From Neorhizobium huautlense (GTDB lineage: Bacteria; Pseudomonadota; Alphaproteobacteria; Rhizobiales; Rhizobiaceae), in the NCBI RefSeq assembly GCF_030811685.1, contig NZ_JAUSRF010000004.1:248001-312000 (forward strand): a DNA stretch of 64,000 bases, read 5' to 3'. Below the pieces are notes generated by a model. The model was given only the letters and a program-made list of their open reading frames with translations, did no database searches and was not told where the DNA came from. Below, piece after piece: positions 10,439 through 19,769 of the stretch. The translations under genes and the position numbers were made by a program. Position 1 is the stretch's first letter; every line of letters starts with the position of its first letter.

Positions 10439-11895
10439 TGTGTCAGCCCCTCCAACGCCTTGCGAACTTCGACATGATCGGAGAATTGCAGCGTGGTCGA
10501 ACCGACGGTCTGGCCTTCTTCATGGCCTTTGCCGGCGACGATCAGCGTGTCACCCGAATGCAGCAGCGAGACCGCATGACGGATCGCTTCGGCGCGGTCG
10601 CCGATCTCGGTGGCCCCGGGAGCAGCTGCCATGATTTCCGAGCGGATCACCTCAGGCTGTTCCGAGCGTGGATTGTCATCGGTGACGATCACCACATCGG
10701 CGAGGCGCGTGGCGATCTCACCCATGATCGGGCGTTTCCCCTTGTCACGATCACCGCCGCAGCCGAACACCACGACAACACGGCCAGTGGTGAAGGGACG
10801 CACGGAGGACAGCACGTTCTGCAGCGCGTCCGGCTTGTGGGCATAATCGACATAGGCCGGCGCGCCATCCGGCGTCTGACCAACCAGTTCGAGACGGCCG
10901 GAAGCACCGACCAGCTTTTCGAGCGCCGCCATTGCCTTTTCGGCGGAGACGCCTGTGGACATGGCAAGACCGGCAGCGACCAGCGCATTGGCGATCTGGA
11001 AATCACCGGCCAACGGAATATCCACTTCGAAGATACGACCTTCTGCGGTGATTTCGGCGGTCTGTTTGTGGCGGAAATGTTCGACGCGCTTGAGCGTCAG
11101 ATAAGACCCCTTGCGGCCGACGGTGCGGACATCCAGTCCGGATTCGGTGGCAACGCGGATGGCTTCTTCCGACCACGGATCGTCGGAAAAAATCACTGCC
11201 GGAGAACCTTTCGGCATCAGCGTATCGAACAGGCGCATTTTTGCCGCCATGTAGGATTCGACCGTCGGATGATAATCCATGTGATCGCGGCCGAGATTGG
11301 TGAAACCGGCGGCCACCAGCTTCACGCCATCAAGACGGCTCTGGTCGAGGCCGTGGCTGGAGGCTTCCATGGCGGCATGGGTGACGCCTTCCGAAGCCAG
11401 TTCGGCAAGCAGCGCGTGCAGCGCGATCGGATCGGGCGTGGTCAGCGAACCGTAGTCGTTGCGGGTAGGTGAAACCACGCCGGTCGTGCCGATCATCGCT
11501 GCCGGATGGCCCGCATATGCCCAGATCTGGCGTGTGAAGGAAGCGACAGACGTCTTGCCGGCCGTACCGGTGACGGCGACCATGGTTTGCGGCTGCGCTC
11601 CGGAGAACCGCGCCGAAGCCAGCGCCAGAAGGCGGCGCGGATTGGAAACGGTCAGGACCGGAATGCCGACATCGGCGCTATGCGCTGCAATCGCGGCAAC
11701 GGCACCGCGCGCGGCGGCATCCCCGATAAACCCTGCGCCATCGGCCTTTGTGCCGGCCATAGCAACGAACAAGGCGCCGGGTACAGCCTTGCGGCTGTCC
11801 GACGCGATCGCGGTAATTTTCAGGTCCCCCGCAGGACCCTTCATAGCCTCGGCAAGCTCAGGAAAATCGGCGCCTAAAAGCTCTCTCAATATCAT
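10435..11895 (-). CDS. murE: UDP-MurNAc-L-Ala-D-Glu--meso-diaminopimelate ligase
   Basis: The 486-residue Mur ligase has the P-loop [13 protein letters not shown] and [10 protein letters not shown] in the central domain. The specificity motif DDNPR near residue 405 predicts meso-diaminopimelate rather than lysine as the third peptide residue. There is 67 bp between its start and the ftsI stop, containing no obvious terminator, so it is probably read from the same transcript. Confidence 0.97.
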   Translation of the reverse strand: MILRELLGADFPELAEAMKGPAGDLKITAIASDSRKAVPGALFVAMAGTKADGAGFIGDAAARGAVAAIAAHSADVGIPVLTVSNPRRLLALASARFSGAQPQTMVAVTGTAGKTSVASFTRQIWAYAGHPAAMIGTTGVVSPTRNDYGSLTTPDPIALHALLAELASEGVTHAAMEASSHGLDQSRLDGVKLVAAGFTNLGRDHMDYHPTVESYMAAKMRLFDTLMPKGSPAVIFSDDPWSEEAIRVATESGLDVRTVGRKGSYLTLKRVEHFRHKQTAEITAEGRIFEVDIPLAGDFQIANALVAAGLAMSTGVSAEKAMAALEKLVGASGRLELVGQTPDGAPAYVDYAHKPDALQNVLSSVRPFTTGRVVVVFGCGGDRDKGKRPIMGEIATRLADVVIVTDDNPRSEQPEVIRSEIMAAAPGATEIGDRAEAIRHAVSLLHSGDTLIVAGKGHEEGQTVGSTTLQFSDHVEVRKALEGLTQ

Positions 11896-11962
11896 CTCTG
11901 CCCTCTCCTTCCGGGGGCCGGATCATGCCGGCCCGCGAATCGTCGTGCCCATTCATTATGAC

Positions 11963-13711
11963 CTAATAGGACACGAGCAAGGCGGAGCCATTTTCACCAA
12001 ACGAAGGTTGTACACCGAGAATAGGCGCAGACCGGGCGATGATCTCCTTGACCATCGGTGCGGCAGAGGTCGCAGCCAGAGCTGCACCATTGCCCTTGTC
12101 GGTTTTCGGCTCGTCGGAGAAGCTCAGCACCACGTAACGCGGATTGCTCATCGGGAAGGCTGCGAGGAAGCCGTTAAAATTCTTGTCGTGCGCATAACGG
12201 CCATTGACGACCTTGTCGGCCGTGCCGGTCTTGCCGCCGACATCGAAACCTTCGACACGGGCGTTACGGCCGGACCCTCTCGATCCGTTCCATTCGAAGA
12301 GATAACGCATATCCCGGCTGGTGGACGGCTTCAGAACCTGGGTAGCGACTTCCGCCGCCTGTTCTTCCGTGCGCGGCAGGAAAGTCGGCGGGTGCAGAAC
12401 GCCACCATTGACCAGTGCCGCACCGGCCACCGCCGTCTGCAACGGCGTGGTGGACACGCCGTGGCCGAAGGAAATGGTGATCGAGTTGATCTTCTTCCAT
12501 TCACGCGGCTGACTCGGCATCGCCACTTCCGGCAGTTCCGTCTTCATGCGGCTGAGCAGGCCAAGCTTGGTCAGGAATTCCTTGTGATCAGGAATGCCGA
12601 CCGCATCGGCGATCTTGCCGGTGCCGATGTTGGACGAATACTGAAACACTTCCGGAATGGTCAGAACACGGCCCTTGCCGTGGAAATCCTTGATGGTGAA
12701 GCCGCCGATACGGATCGGGAAACGCGCATCAATCGTGTCGTTCAGCGAAATTTTTGCGTGATCGAGGCCCATGGCCAGCGTGAAGGACTTGAAGGTGGAT
12801 CCCATTTCGAACGTGCTGTTCGTCATGCGGTTCATCCAGCCTTCCGGGCCGTTGGCGTTCGGGTCGTTCGGATCGAAATCCGGAGCGGATGCCATGCCGA
12901 GAATTTCGCCGGTATGAACGTCGATGACAACAGCGCCACCCGCAATCGAATGATACTTCGTCAGAGAACTGGCAACCACGTCGCGCACGATCGACTGCAC
13001 ACGCAGATCGATGGACAGTTTTACCGGTTCGAGCGGCTGGCTGGAGGTCATGCCGACGGCAGCAAGATCGGCGAGACCCTGGCTGTCGATGTAACGCTCC
13101 ATGCCGGAAACGCCGCGGTTATCGATATTGACGTAACCGACGATATGGGCAGCGGTCGGTCCACCGGGATAAAAGCGACGCTTTTCCGGACGGAAACCGA
13201 TGCCCGGAATACCGAGCGCGAGGATCTGGCTCTGCTGTTTCGGGGTCAACTGGCGCTTCAGCCACTGGAAGCGGCTTTTCGACGAGAGCTTTGTGTAGGT
13301 TCCCCTGACATCGAGGTCGTGCAGGACGGTCGACAGCTTTTCGATGACCTCATCGGCATCGACGATCTTGTGCGGCTCGGCAAACAGCGAAACCGTACGA
13401 ATGTCGGTGGCGAGAAGCGCACCGTTGCGGTCGACGATATCGGGACGCGATGCCAGCAGCCGGTCGGCCGGCGGAATGCTGGAGGTCGTCTGCGGTTCGG
13501 TCATGCCGTAATAGACCATGCGGCCGCCGATGACGCAGTAAAGCGCGGCAAAACCGAAAATGACGAGACCGACACGGTTGCGGGCCTGCTGCGCCTTCCT
13601 CTTGCGGATCCCTTCGAAATTGGCACCGGCCTTGCGCGGCGAAGCACCACGGGCACCCGTGGAGAAATGCCCCCTGCTCTTCAGCACCATGATCCGGGAA
13701 AGAAAAGACAT
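11963..13711 (-). CDS. ftsI: Division-specific transpeptidase (PBP3/FtsI)
   Basis: The 582-residue class B penicillin-binding protein has a basic N-terminus and one transmembrane helix near residues 44-66 (VGLVIFGFAALYCVIGGRMV), then the dimerisation domain. The transpeptidase domain shows the SxxK motif in GSTFKSF, SxN in SSNIG, and KTG in GGKTGTADK. It cross-links septal peptidoglycan with FtsW. The ATG overlaps the ftsL stop by one base (TGATG). Confidence 0.97.
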   Translation of the reverse strand: MSFLSRIMVLKSRGHFSTGARGASPRKAGANFEGIRKRKAQQARNRVGLVIFGFAALYCVIGGRMVYYGMTEPQTTSSIPPADRLLASRPDIVDRNGALLATDIRTVSLFAEPHKIVDADEVIEKLSTVLHDLDVRGTYTKLSSKSRFQWLKRQLTPKQQSQILALGIPGIGFRPEKRRFYPGGPTAAHIVGYVNIDNRGVSGMERYIDSQGLADLAAVGMTSSQPLEPVKLSIDLRVQSIVRDVVASSLTKYHSIAGGAVVIDVHTGEILGMASAPDFDPNDPNANGPEGWMNRMTNSTFEMGSTFKSFTLAMGLDHAKISLNDTIDARFPIRIGGFTIKDFHGKGRVLTIPEVFQYSSNIGTGKIADAVGIPDHKEFLTKLGLLSRMKTELPEVAMPSQPREWKKINSITISFGHGVSTTPLQTAVAGAALVNGGVLHPPTFLPRTEEQAAEVATQVLKPSTSRDMRYLFEWNGSRGSGRNARVEGFDVGGKTGTADKVVNGRYAHDKNFNGFLAAFPMSNPRYVVLSFSDEPKTDKGNGAALAATSAAPMVKEIIARSAPILGVQPSFGENGSALLVSY

Positions 13712-14181
13712 CAGCGATTTACCGATCCGGTTGAGATTGAGTCTACGCGTACAGAACCGCGTGCTATCGGAACGGGGATGCGCGAAGCTGGAGCCGACGC
13801 TTTTGCGGCAGCAACGCCACGGATCGCCTTGGCAACTTCATCATCCGCACCGGCGATCAACTGCTCGATCGAGGTCTCGGGTTGCGGCAGCTGCGATTTC
13901 AGCATCGGCAGCTCGTTCGGCTGTGCGAGCTGGGTCGGATCAGTGGCTGCCAGCTGCAATTCCTGATTATAGGCGCCGATCAGATGTTGCAGGCGATTCG
14001 GCTGCGTCTGAAGCGCCCAGTCGGCCTTCAACAGGTCGATGGTTTCGCGCTCCAGCCGGATTTCGGTTTCCAGACGACGAACTTCGTCCAGCTTCAGCTC
14101 GGCCCGATGCTTGATCGTATAGGTGACGACGGCGGTGGCCGTCATGACACCGATGAGAACGATATCAAAACTTCTGAGCAT
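13711..14181 (-). CDS. ftsL: FtsL-like divisome membrane protein
   Basis: The 156-residue bitopic protein has a short N-terminal tail, one transmembrane helix (FDIVLIGVMTATAVVTYTI, about 5-23), and then a heptad-rich stretch (LDEVRRLETEIRLERETIDLL) typical of the FtsL coiled coil. After it comes a C-terminal extension rich in Ala/Pro, commonly longer in rhizobia than the roughly 120-residue enterobacterial protein. Position between rsmH and ftsI and this architecture identify it; primary sequence conservation of FtsL is low. The start at 14181 lies one base after the rsmH stop. Confidence 0.85.
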   Translation of the reverse strand: MLRSFDIVLIGVMTATAVVTYTIKHRAELKLDEVRRLETEIRLERETIDLLKADWALQTQPNRLQHLIGAYNQELQLAATDPTQLAQPNELPMLKSQLPQPETSIEQLIAGADDEVAKAIRGVAAAKASAPASRIPVPIARGSVRVDSISTGSVNR

Positions 14182-14182
14182 G

Positions 14183-15208
14183 TTACGCTCCCATCGTGAC
14201 AAGGCTTGCGAGATCGGGAAGATCGAAGATCGACATGTTTGCCGAACCGGCAGGTGCCGTCGTGCGCAGGCCGGCACGCAGCTTGGCCGAACGGGCACGC
14301 GGGTTGATCTCCGCCTCCTCTTCGGTCGCGCCGATCATCGGTTTGCCGATGGCCTCAAAGACCACCGGACGCTCCTCGACCAGCGGCATGTGGCGCGAGC
14401 CGGTGGCCTTGCCGGAACGATCCGCGAAGAATTTTTTGACGATACGATCTTCCAGCGAATGGAAGCTGACGATGACCAGGCGGCCACCGGGCTTCAGCGA
14501 GCGCTCGGCAGCGAACAGCGCCTGCGCCAGTTCGCCCAGCTCGTCATTCACAAAAATGCGCAGCGCCTGGAAAACGCGGGTGGCGGGATGGATCTTGTCC
14601 TTGGCGCGGCGCGGATTGACCGTCTCGATCAGGTTGGCGAGATCGCGCGTGGTGGTGAACGGCTCCTGCGCGCGGCGCTTTTCAATGGCGCGGGCGATAC
14701 GGCCGGCATGATTTTCCTCACCGAGGAAACCAAAAATACGCGTCAGATCACCGACCTTGGCACGGTTGACGACATCGGCAGCGGACACGCCCGACGCCGA
14801 CATGCGCATGTCGAGCGGGCCGTTGCGCTGGAAGGAAAAACCGCGCTCGGCCTCATCGATCTGCATGGAGGAGACGCCGATATCGAGCACGACGCCATCG
14901 AGACCGCCTTCCGGCGCATGCTGGTCGAGATCGGAAAACTGCGAATGAATGAGCGAGAGGCGACCGCCGCTTGCCGCAACCAGCGCCTGACCACCGGCAA
15001 TCGCCGTCGGATCGCGGTCGAGCGCGATCACGTTGGCACCAGCATCGAGAATGGCCGAGGTATAACCGCCTGCGCCAAAAGTGCCGTCAAGAATGATGTC
15101 GCCGACCTTGGGCTGCAGCGAGCCTAAGACTTCACGGAGAAGAACCGGGATGTGGCGAACCGATCCGCCATCGGCTTCAGATGTCCCGTCGCCAAGATTC
15201 GCCGCCAT
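14183..15208 (-). CDS. rsmH: 16S rRNA (cytosine-1402-N4)-methyltransferase
   Basis: The 341-residue SAM-dependent enzyme (formerly MraW) methylates C1402 in the decoding centre. It shows the family opening [10 protein letters not shown], the SAM-binding motif [10 protein letters not shown], the stretch [16 protein letters not shown], and the C-terminal [14 protein letters not shown]. The start at 15208 is taken because the upstream part of the open frame lies over mraZ in another frame. It sits 14 bp after mraZ. Confidence 0.96.
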   Translation of the reverse strand: MAANLGDGTSEADGGSVRHIPVLLREVLGSLQPKVGDIILDGTFGAGGYTSAILDAGANVIALDRDPTAIAGGQALVAASGGRLSLIHSQFSDLDQHAPEGGLDGVVLDIGVSSMQIDEAERGFSFQRNGPLDMRMSASGVSAADVVNRAKVGDLTRIFGFLGEENHAGRIARAIEKRRAQEPFTTTRDLANLIETVNPRRAKDKIHPATRVFQALRIFVNDELGELAQALFAAERSLKPGGRLVIVSFHSLEDRIVKKFFADRSGKATGSRHMPLVEERPVVFEAIGKPMIGATEEEAEINPRARSAKLRAGLRTTAPAGSANMSIFDLPDLASLVTMGA

Positions 15209-15222
15209 CCCGTTTCCTCGTC

Positions 15223-15660
15223 CTATTGAGGGCGCGACATACTCAAGCGCCCTTCTCGTGCTGCCGCCTGCGCCTCGTGAAACGCCTGTGGCTGCCAAAG
15301 CTGAAAGTGATCCGAGCGCCCGACAAAGGTCACGTCCGTGCTGATGCCCGTAAAGTCCCGGATGAAATCCGTGACCATCAGACGGCCTTCCGCATCGAGC
15401 CTCATGAAAACGCCGCCACCGTGAACCAGCAGCGACATCCTGTTTGCCTCCGGTGAAAACGGATCGGCTGCCGCAATCTGCCGCTCGTAGCGCTCGAGCA
15501 GATCCGGACCGCCGACGCTGATCGCCGGAAAGACGAGGTCCTGGAGACAATAAAGCTCCTGAACGCCCCGCTGCGCCAACACGGAACGGAACAGCGCAGG
15601 GACGGAAACTCGCCCCTTCGCATCGATCCGATTCGTCGCATTGGACAGGAAGCGGTTCAT
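15223..15660 (-). CDS. mraZ: Transcriptional regulator MraZ
   Basis: The 145-residue protein contains two AbrB-like/SpoVT repeats. The first starts [16 protein letters not shown] and the second has [18 protein letters not shown], each containing the D[AE][KE]GR core. MraZ is known to bind repeated TGGG boxes ahead of its own operon and repress it. It is the first gene of the dcw cluster. The start [11 protein letters not shown] matches the family; the longer open frame to 15888 crosses the promoter and operator region. Confidence 0.95.
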   Translation of the reverse strand: MNRFLSNATNRIDAKGRVSVPALFRSVLAQRGVQELYCLQDLVFPAISVGGPDLLERYERQIAAADPFSPEANRMSLLVHGGGVFMRLDAEGRLMVTDFIRDFTGISTDVTFVGRSDHFQLWQPQAFHEAQAAAREGRLSMSRPQ

Positions 15661-15848
15661 GACACCAAACACCCACTCCCGAAAGCCGCCGAACGAAAAA
15701 CATGTCGGCAATAACGCGCTGCACGACCTCGAACCGGACGCACGAACCAGCCTTCGGATGACCATAAGCCCATCCGCCTTTCCGTTTCCGGAACTGGTCG
15801 AAACTGTCTGATTGAGGGGTCTGCCGCGACCCTTGTGCAGTGCAGTTT

Positions 15849-15883
15849 TGGGATAACATGGGACCATATGGGCGTCAATGGGA
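15849..15883 (-). promoter_or_regulatory. mra promoter with four phased MraZ boxes
   Basis: Four TGGG tetramers lie on the plus strand at 15849, 15859, 15869 and 15879, exactly 10 bp apart. This is the arrangement described for MraZ operators (TGGGN repeats separated by 5 bp). On the minus strand TTGACG (15878-15873) and TATCCC (15855-15850), 17 bp apart, form a plausible sigma-70-type promoter embedded in the boxes. The mRNA leader to mraZ would be about 180 nt. Boxes and spacing are seen directly; their role is inferred from the family. Confidence 0.8.
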
Positions 15884-15889
15884 AGCACC

Positions 15890-16184
15890 CGGCAAACCGG
15901 AATGCCACATCGTTTATTTATAACCCGTTAAGTTTAACAAAGAGTTAGCGAGCAATGCCCGCAGATTGCATGCGCAAATGCCCCGAAGTCGCATGACATC
16001 GGAGGCTAAGCCGTTGGGCAATCGGACAGATTAGAAAAACGACGGATAAGAAAGCGCTTCGCAGTCGCAATCTTGGCGAGCATCCACAAATTGATCGCTC
16101 TACGTCAGGACGTGAATCACTTTAACCGCCCCACGCCACCCCATTGGATCACCGTCGCGGAACTCGCCTCAAAACAGGATGAAA
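15890..16184. other. Intergenic region between mra promoter and rnpB
   Basis: About 295 bp hold no convincing gene. A+T-rich sequence at 15911-15950 includes TTAA-N7-TTAG (15934-15948), one mismatch from the CtrA consensus TTAA-N7-TTAA. Open frames that run from here into rnpB are not coding. Confidence 0.5.
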
Positions 16185-16600
16185 ATACCAGTTGGCCTGT
16201 AAGCCGGGTTCTGTATGGCCCCGATGCGAACACCGGAACGTGGCAGCCATTCATCTGGGACGCCGTTTGCACGTCGCCTCACGCAACCCACCCGGATGAC
16301 TGGCCCGAAAACCGGCTGTAGCTCCGCCTTGCGACGGAACCCGCGTCATCCCTATTCGGTCTTGCTCCCGGTGGGGTTTACCATGCCGCCGCTGTTACCA
16401 GAAGCGCGGTGGGCTCTTACCCCACCCTTTCACCCTTACCCGGCCGGAGCCGGGCGGTATCCTTTCTGTGGCACTTTCCCTGGGGTCGCCCCCGCCGGAC
16501 GTTATCCGGCACCGTGTTTCCGTGGAGCCCGGACTTTCCTCACCCTACCGTCTTTCGACATTGGTAAAGCGCGGCTGCCCGGCCAACTGGTCCGCGCTCC
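16185..16600 (-). ncRNA. rnpB: RNase P RNA, bacterial type A
   Basis: The minus strand carries the conserved P4 stretch GAGGAAAGTCCGGGCTCCAC near 16547-16528, and the 3' segment ACAGAACCCGGCTTACAG near 16224-16197. The terminal helix is closed by ACCAGTTGGCC (about 16591-16581) pairing with GGCCAACTGGT (about 16197-16187). Internal motifs AGGGTGAAAGGGTG and GGTAAACCCCACC also match. The RNA is the catalytic subunit maturing tRNA 5' ends. Exact ends are estimated to within about 10 bases from the P1 helix. The promoter must lie in the roughly 50 bp before the FAD oxidoreductase stop or inside it. Confidence 0.95.
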
Positions 16601-16651
16601 TTAGACGAGACGAAACACAATTGCCACCGGGAAAACACCAACGGCGACGGA

Positions 16652-17845
16652 TCAGAGGAAATGGGCGGGGAAACCATTCGCCTGAGCGTAAGCATCATCC
16701 GCGATGCGGCCACGGAACAGCAATTCCGCTCCAAGCCTGCCGATCTCGTCGGAGCTTTTGGCGGCAGCACCACAGCCACCGGTCAAAACGCCCATGCGTG
16801 CAGACGTCATGGCGATGGCCGGATAACCGGTTGGCGTGAATGAGGTGACGCAGGCCGCCATGGAATTGCGCGACAGATCGACATCCGGCACCAACTTTTC
16901 CACGACCGAAGTCAGGTACCGATGGGTGCCTTCGCGACCACCGGAACGGAACCATGCGCGGATGTCCGGTTCGGCTTTCAGCTCCACATCGTCGGGATCG
17001 CCACCGATCTTGAGATACAGTTTTCCGTCCGGGTACCGCACCGGCGGCAACAGATAGATGCCGTCTTCGCCCTCACTCCATTTCCAGATCAGCGACGGCA
17101 TTTCGCCCAATGCGTCCATCTGCGTCTCGTCGATTTCGAAGAAGGACACGGTGCGGGCATAGACGCTGAGGTCGAGCCGGGCACCTACCAGCTTTTCCGC
17201 GATGGAAAACCCTCCAGCCGCCACCAGCACCTTCTCCGCCGTATACGTCTTGCCCTCGGCGGTCGTGACGACGACAAGACCCGCCTCCTCATGTGTCGAA
17301 ACAACAGTCTCGCGGATCACGGTGGCACCCTGTCGCTCGGCCAGAACCGTCTGCGCCCTCACCAGCCGGCGCGGATTGATATGGCCGGCATTGGTCCGTT
17401 CGAAAATGCCGTCACTGCCCTGCGGGAATGAGAAATACGGGAAAGCCTCGGCAATACGGGCTCCCTCGAGGTTTTCCGTTTCGACGCCAAGCACGCAGGC
17501 CGCAGAAGCGATACGGCCGATATAGCTGTCGCGGCCATTGCGTTTCGGCCCGACGGCGAGGCAGCCGACTTCAGAATAAAAGTCGACGCCGCTGTCGCTG
17601 GCAATCTCGCCGTAACGGGCAATCGACCGATTGGCGAGACGCGCCCAGACTTCGTTCTGATCGATGGTACGGGTGATGCGGGCTTCATCGTAATGACTGG
17701 CGAACACGCCCTCATGGCTGGCGGTCTCGACCGGCTCCGCCGGGCCGATCACCGCAACGCCGTCCGTCCAACTCGAAAGATGCCGCGCAGCCGCCGCGCC
17801 CATCATGCCGCAACCGATGATGATATATTTGAAATGCCCATCCAT
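16652..17845 (-). CDS. FAD-dependent oxidoreductase (DAO family)
   Basis: The 397-residue protein has an N-terminal Rossmann motif YIIIGCGMMGAAAARHL (about 7-23) for FAD, HEGVFASHYDEARITR, which resembles the sarcosine/N-methyl-amino-acid oxidase substrate loop, and the second FAD segment KVLVAAGGFS. The end region (TPTGYPAIAM..GVLTGGCGAAAKSS) fits the C-terminal FAD contact of the family. It likely oxidises a secondary or methylated amine or D-amino acid; the substrate is unknown. It stands alone on the minus strand between rnpB and the amidase. Confidence 0.85.
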   Translation of the reverse strand: MDGHFKYIIIGCGMMGAAAARHLSSWTDGVAVIGPAEPVETASHEGVFASHYDEARITRTIDQNEVWARLANRSIARYGEIASDSGVDFYSEVGCLAVGPKRNGRDSYIGRIASAACVLGVETENLEGARIAEAFPYFSFPQGSDGIFERTNAGHINPRRLVRAQTVLAERQGATVIRETVVSTHEEAGLVVVTTAEGKTYTAEKVLVAAGGFSIAEKLVGARLDLSVYARTVSFFEIDETQMDALGEMPSLIWKWSEGEDGIYLLPPVRYPDGKLYLKIGGDPDDVELKAEPDIRAWFRSGGREGTHRYLTSVVEKLVPDVDLSRNSMAACVTSFTPTGYPAIAMTSARMGVLTGGCGAAAKSSDEIGRLGAELLFRGRIADDAYAQANGFPAHFL

Positions 17846-17936
17846 GAGATGCCTGCGTTCCCCTGATTATCGATAGTGCGCAGACAGTTGTAGCCGTTTG
17901 CGGAATCAATGCCAGAGCAAGAAACAGCCGGATCGG

Positions 17937-18698
17937 TCAGGCGTAATGCGGCAGCGAGGTCAAAAGCCGGTGCAGCGTATCGATGGTCGACATGTCGGCA
18001 ATGCCATCGACGCGTTCGGTGCGGAAATGCCGCTGGAACGCCTCGACCACGCCCTGCGTGTGTTCGCAGAATTCACCGGTGATTTCGATGCCGTAACCAT
18101 AAAGCGCCAACATCGACTGCAACGCCTCGACCGGCTGGCCACTATCGCCGCGCTGGAAAAACCGCCCGCCGGAAATCGGCGTCGGCTCGACCCAGTGGCC
18201 GATTCCGGCCTGATGCAGCCGGCCCCACGGAAAGTTTTCGCCGGGATCGACCTTGCGGATCGGCGCCACATCGGAATGACCGAGAATGCGCTGCGGCGCG
18301 ATAGACCGGCGGGCGGCAATGTCACGACACAGGCCGATCACAGCCTCGATCTGCGCGCCGGGAAACGGCGGCAGACCGCCGGGATGGCCGACATTGGCGA
18401 TCTCGATGCCGATCGAGCGCGAATTGGTATCGGCCTCACCTTCCCACACGCTCTTGCCCGCATGCCAGGCGCGAAGCCCTTCCGGCACGAGCTGGAAGAC
18501 GGCACCGTTTTCACGGACGAAATAATGGCTCGAAACCTGGCTTTCGGGATTGCAGAGCCAGGACAGTGCCTCATCCTCACCGCCCATGCCTGTGTAATGC
18601 AGGAGGATCATGTCCGGCTCGCGGCCATCGGCACGCTCGCCGTGATTCGGCGACGGCATCAGCGATGCGCCGAGATGTTCGGATTTCACGGCACTCAT
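17937..18698 (-). CDS. N-acetylmuramoyl-L-alanine amidase with PG-binding domain
   Basis: The 253-residue protein has an Amidase_2 domain: MILLHYTGM (zinc-ligand His near 34), HYFVRENGAVFQLVPE, AWHAGKSVW, and GHSDVAPIRKVDPGENFPW, holding the second zinc His and the catalytic Lys/Asp region. A C-terminal peptidoglycan-binding segment follows (PVEALQSMLALYGYGIEITGE, about 185-250). This layout resembles AmiD, which cleaves the MurNAc-L-Ala bond, usually on muropeptides. No clear signal peptide is seen, so it may act in the cytoplasm or on turnover products. It overlaps the preceding TerB/DnaJ gene by four bases. Confidence 0.92.
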   Translation of the reverse strand: MSAVKSEHLGASLMPSPNHGERADGREPDMILLHYTGMGGEDEALSWLCNPESQVSSHYFVRENGAVFQLVPEGLRAWHAGKSVWEGEADTNSRSIGIEIANVGHPGGLPPFPGAQIEAVIGLCRDIAARRSIAPQRILGHSDVAPIRKVDPGENFPWGRLHQAGIGHWVEPTPISGGRFFQRGDSGQPVEALQSMLALYGYGIEITGEFCEHTQGVVEAFQRHFRTERVDGIADMSTIDTLHRLLTSLPHYA

Positions 18699-19438
18699 GC
18701 GGCGCGGCGTTCTTTCTCGATTTCCGAATAGGCGGCGTTGAGAGCTGCCATGCGTTCTGTCGCCGCCGCATGCAGGGCAGCAGGCACGCCGCGGGCGTGC
18801 AGCTTGTCCGGGTGATGTTCGATCACCAGACTGCGGTAGCGCTTGCGGATCGTGGCAAAATCATCTTCGGGCGAAACGCCGAGGACGAGATAGGGATCGC
18901 GACCTTCCAACTCGACATGGCGTGCCATGATTCGGCGGAAATGCGCTTCGTCGATGCGAAAGATTTCTGCGATGCGGGCGAGGAAGGACAGTTCCTTCTC
19001 GTGCAGAAGACCATCCGCCTTGGCGATGTGGAACAGGCCGTCCACGACATTTTCCAGCATCGGGCAATTGTGGGCGCCGGTGCCGCAAAGGTTCGCAAGC
19101 TTGGAGGCATAGGCCTCGTAACCGGCGACGTCCTGACGTGCGAGATTATAGAGACGCGCGACGTTCTGGGCTTCTTCCGGCGGGAAATCGAAAATCTGGC
19201 GGAAGGCGGCGACTTCCTTTTCGTTCACATTGCCATCGGCCTTGGCCATCTTGGCCGAGAGCGCGATGATGGCAACCGAAAACGACACCTGACGCCGGGT
19301 TTCCGGGTCACCTTCGAATACGGTGCGGATCGCTTCCACCACACGGCCAAGCGCACTGCCGGCCGCGTCGCCAATGGCGCCGAGCAGCTTTTCCCAGAGC
19401 GAGGAAATGTGGAGGCAGGCAAAATCCATGATCATCAT
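18695..19438 (-). CDS. TerB-like/DnaJ-domain protein (DjlA-like)
   Basis: The protein of about 247 residues has a hydrophobic or amphipathic N-terminus, a central TerB/DjlA-type helical domain (IIALSAKMAKADGNVNEKEV and the repeated pattern IAKADGLLHEKEL), and a C-terminal J domain. The J domain carries the diagnostic HPD tripeptide in VIEHHPDKLH, so it should stimulate a DnaK-type chaperone. The start is uncertain: ATG codons at 19504, 19438, 19435 and 19429 are all possible, with no clear ribosome site. The four-base overlap with the amidase gene suggests coupled expression. Confidence 0.85.
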   Translation of the reverse strand: MMIMDFACLHISSLWEKLLGAIGDAAGSALGRVVEAIRTVFEGDPETRRQVSFSVAIIALSAKMAKADGNVNEKEVAAFRQIFDFPPEEAQNVARLYNLARQDVAGYEAYASKLANLCGTGAHNCPMLENVVDGLFHIAKADGLLHEKELSFLARIAEIFRIDEAHFRRIMARHVELEGRDPYLVLGVSPEDDFATIRKRYRSLVIEHHPDKLHARGVPAALHAAATERMAALNAAYSEIEKERRAA

Positions 19439-19448
19439 TCTACATGAC

Positions 19449-19468
19449 CAGTTTTTGCCAGTTTTTGC
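19449..19468 (+). repeat. Tandem 10-bp direct repeat
   Basis: CAGTTTTTGC occurs twice without a gap just upstream of the TerB/DnaJ gene. It could be a regulator half-site pair or simple sequence; no role can be assigned. Confidence 0.4.
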
Positions 19469-19597
19469 AAGATGACGGAGAAGCCGGCAGTTCAGGTGCA
19501 GCAATCACATCTCTGAGAGAGATGGACGTAAATTGCCGACAATGAACCAGAAATCAGAGCAGAGATTAGCCCTTGGCCGTGCGACCCTATGTGGCGG

Positions 19598-19607
19598 GTA
19601 ACGTTAC
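19598..19607. promoter_or_regulatory. Palindrome GTAACGTTAC upstream of pfp
   Basis: A perfect 10-bp palindrome lies 163 bp ahead of the pfp start in a 331-bp gap between divergent genes. The AACGTT core resembles LacI-family operators, but such palindromes also arise by chance. Confidence 0.3.
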
Positions 19608-19769
19608 GGAAAGCCGTCCACGAATTTGAACCGATTGAATACTGGAAACGCCTTTAGCGCGCTCAGAAATAACGGAATTCCCAGCAAAACCGGCTTTACA
19701 GCCGCCCCGCTCTGTCGCATCCATCCAGCACAAGCGCTGAGAGGAGCGCACTATCCCGGAGGAGATTTC

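Noticed and set aside
11459..13966. 835-codon open frame on the plus strand
   Set aside because: Antisense to ftsI and murE, whose motifs are unambiguous; long shadow frames are expected at this GC content.
16073..16839. Several overlapping open frames on the plus strand
   Set aside because: They lie over rnpB, whose conserved core and P1 helix are clear on the minus strand.
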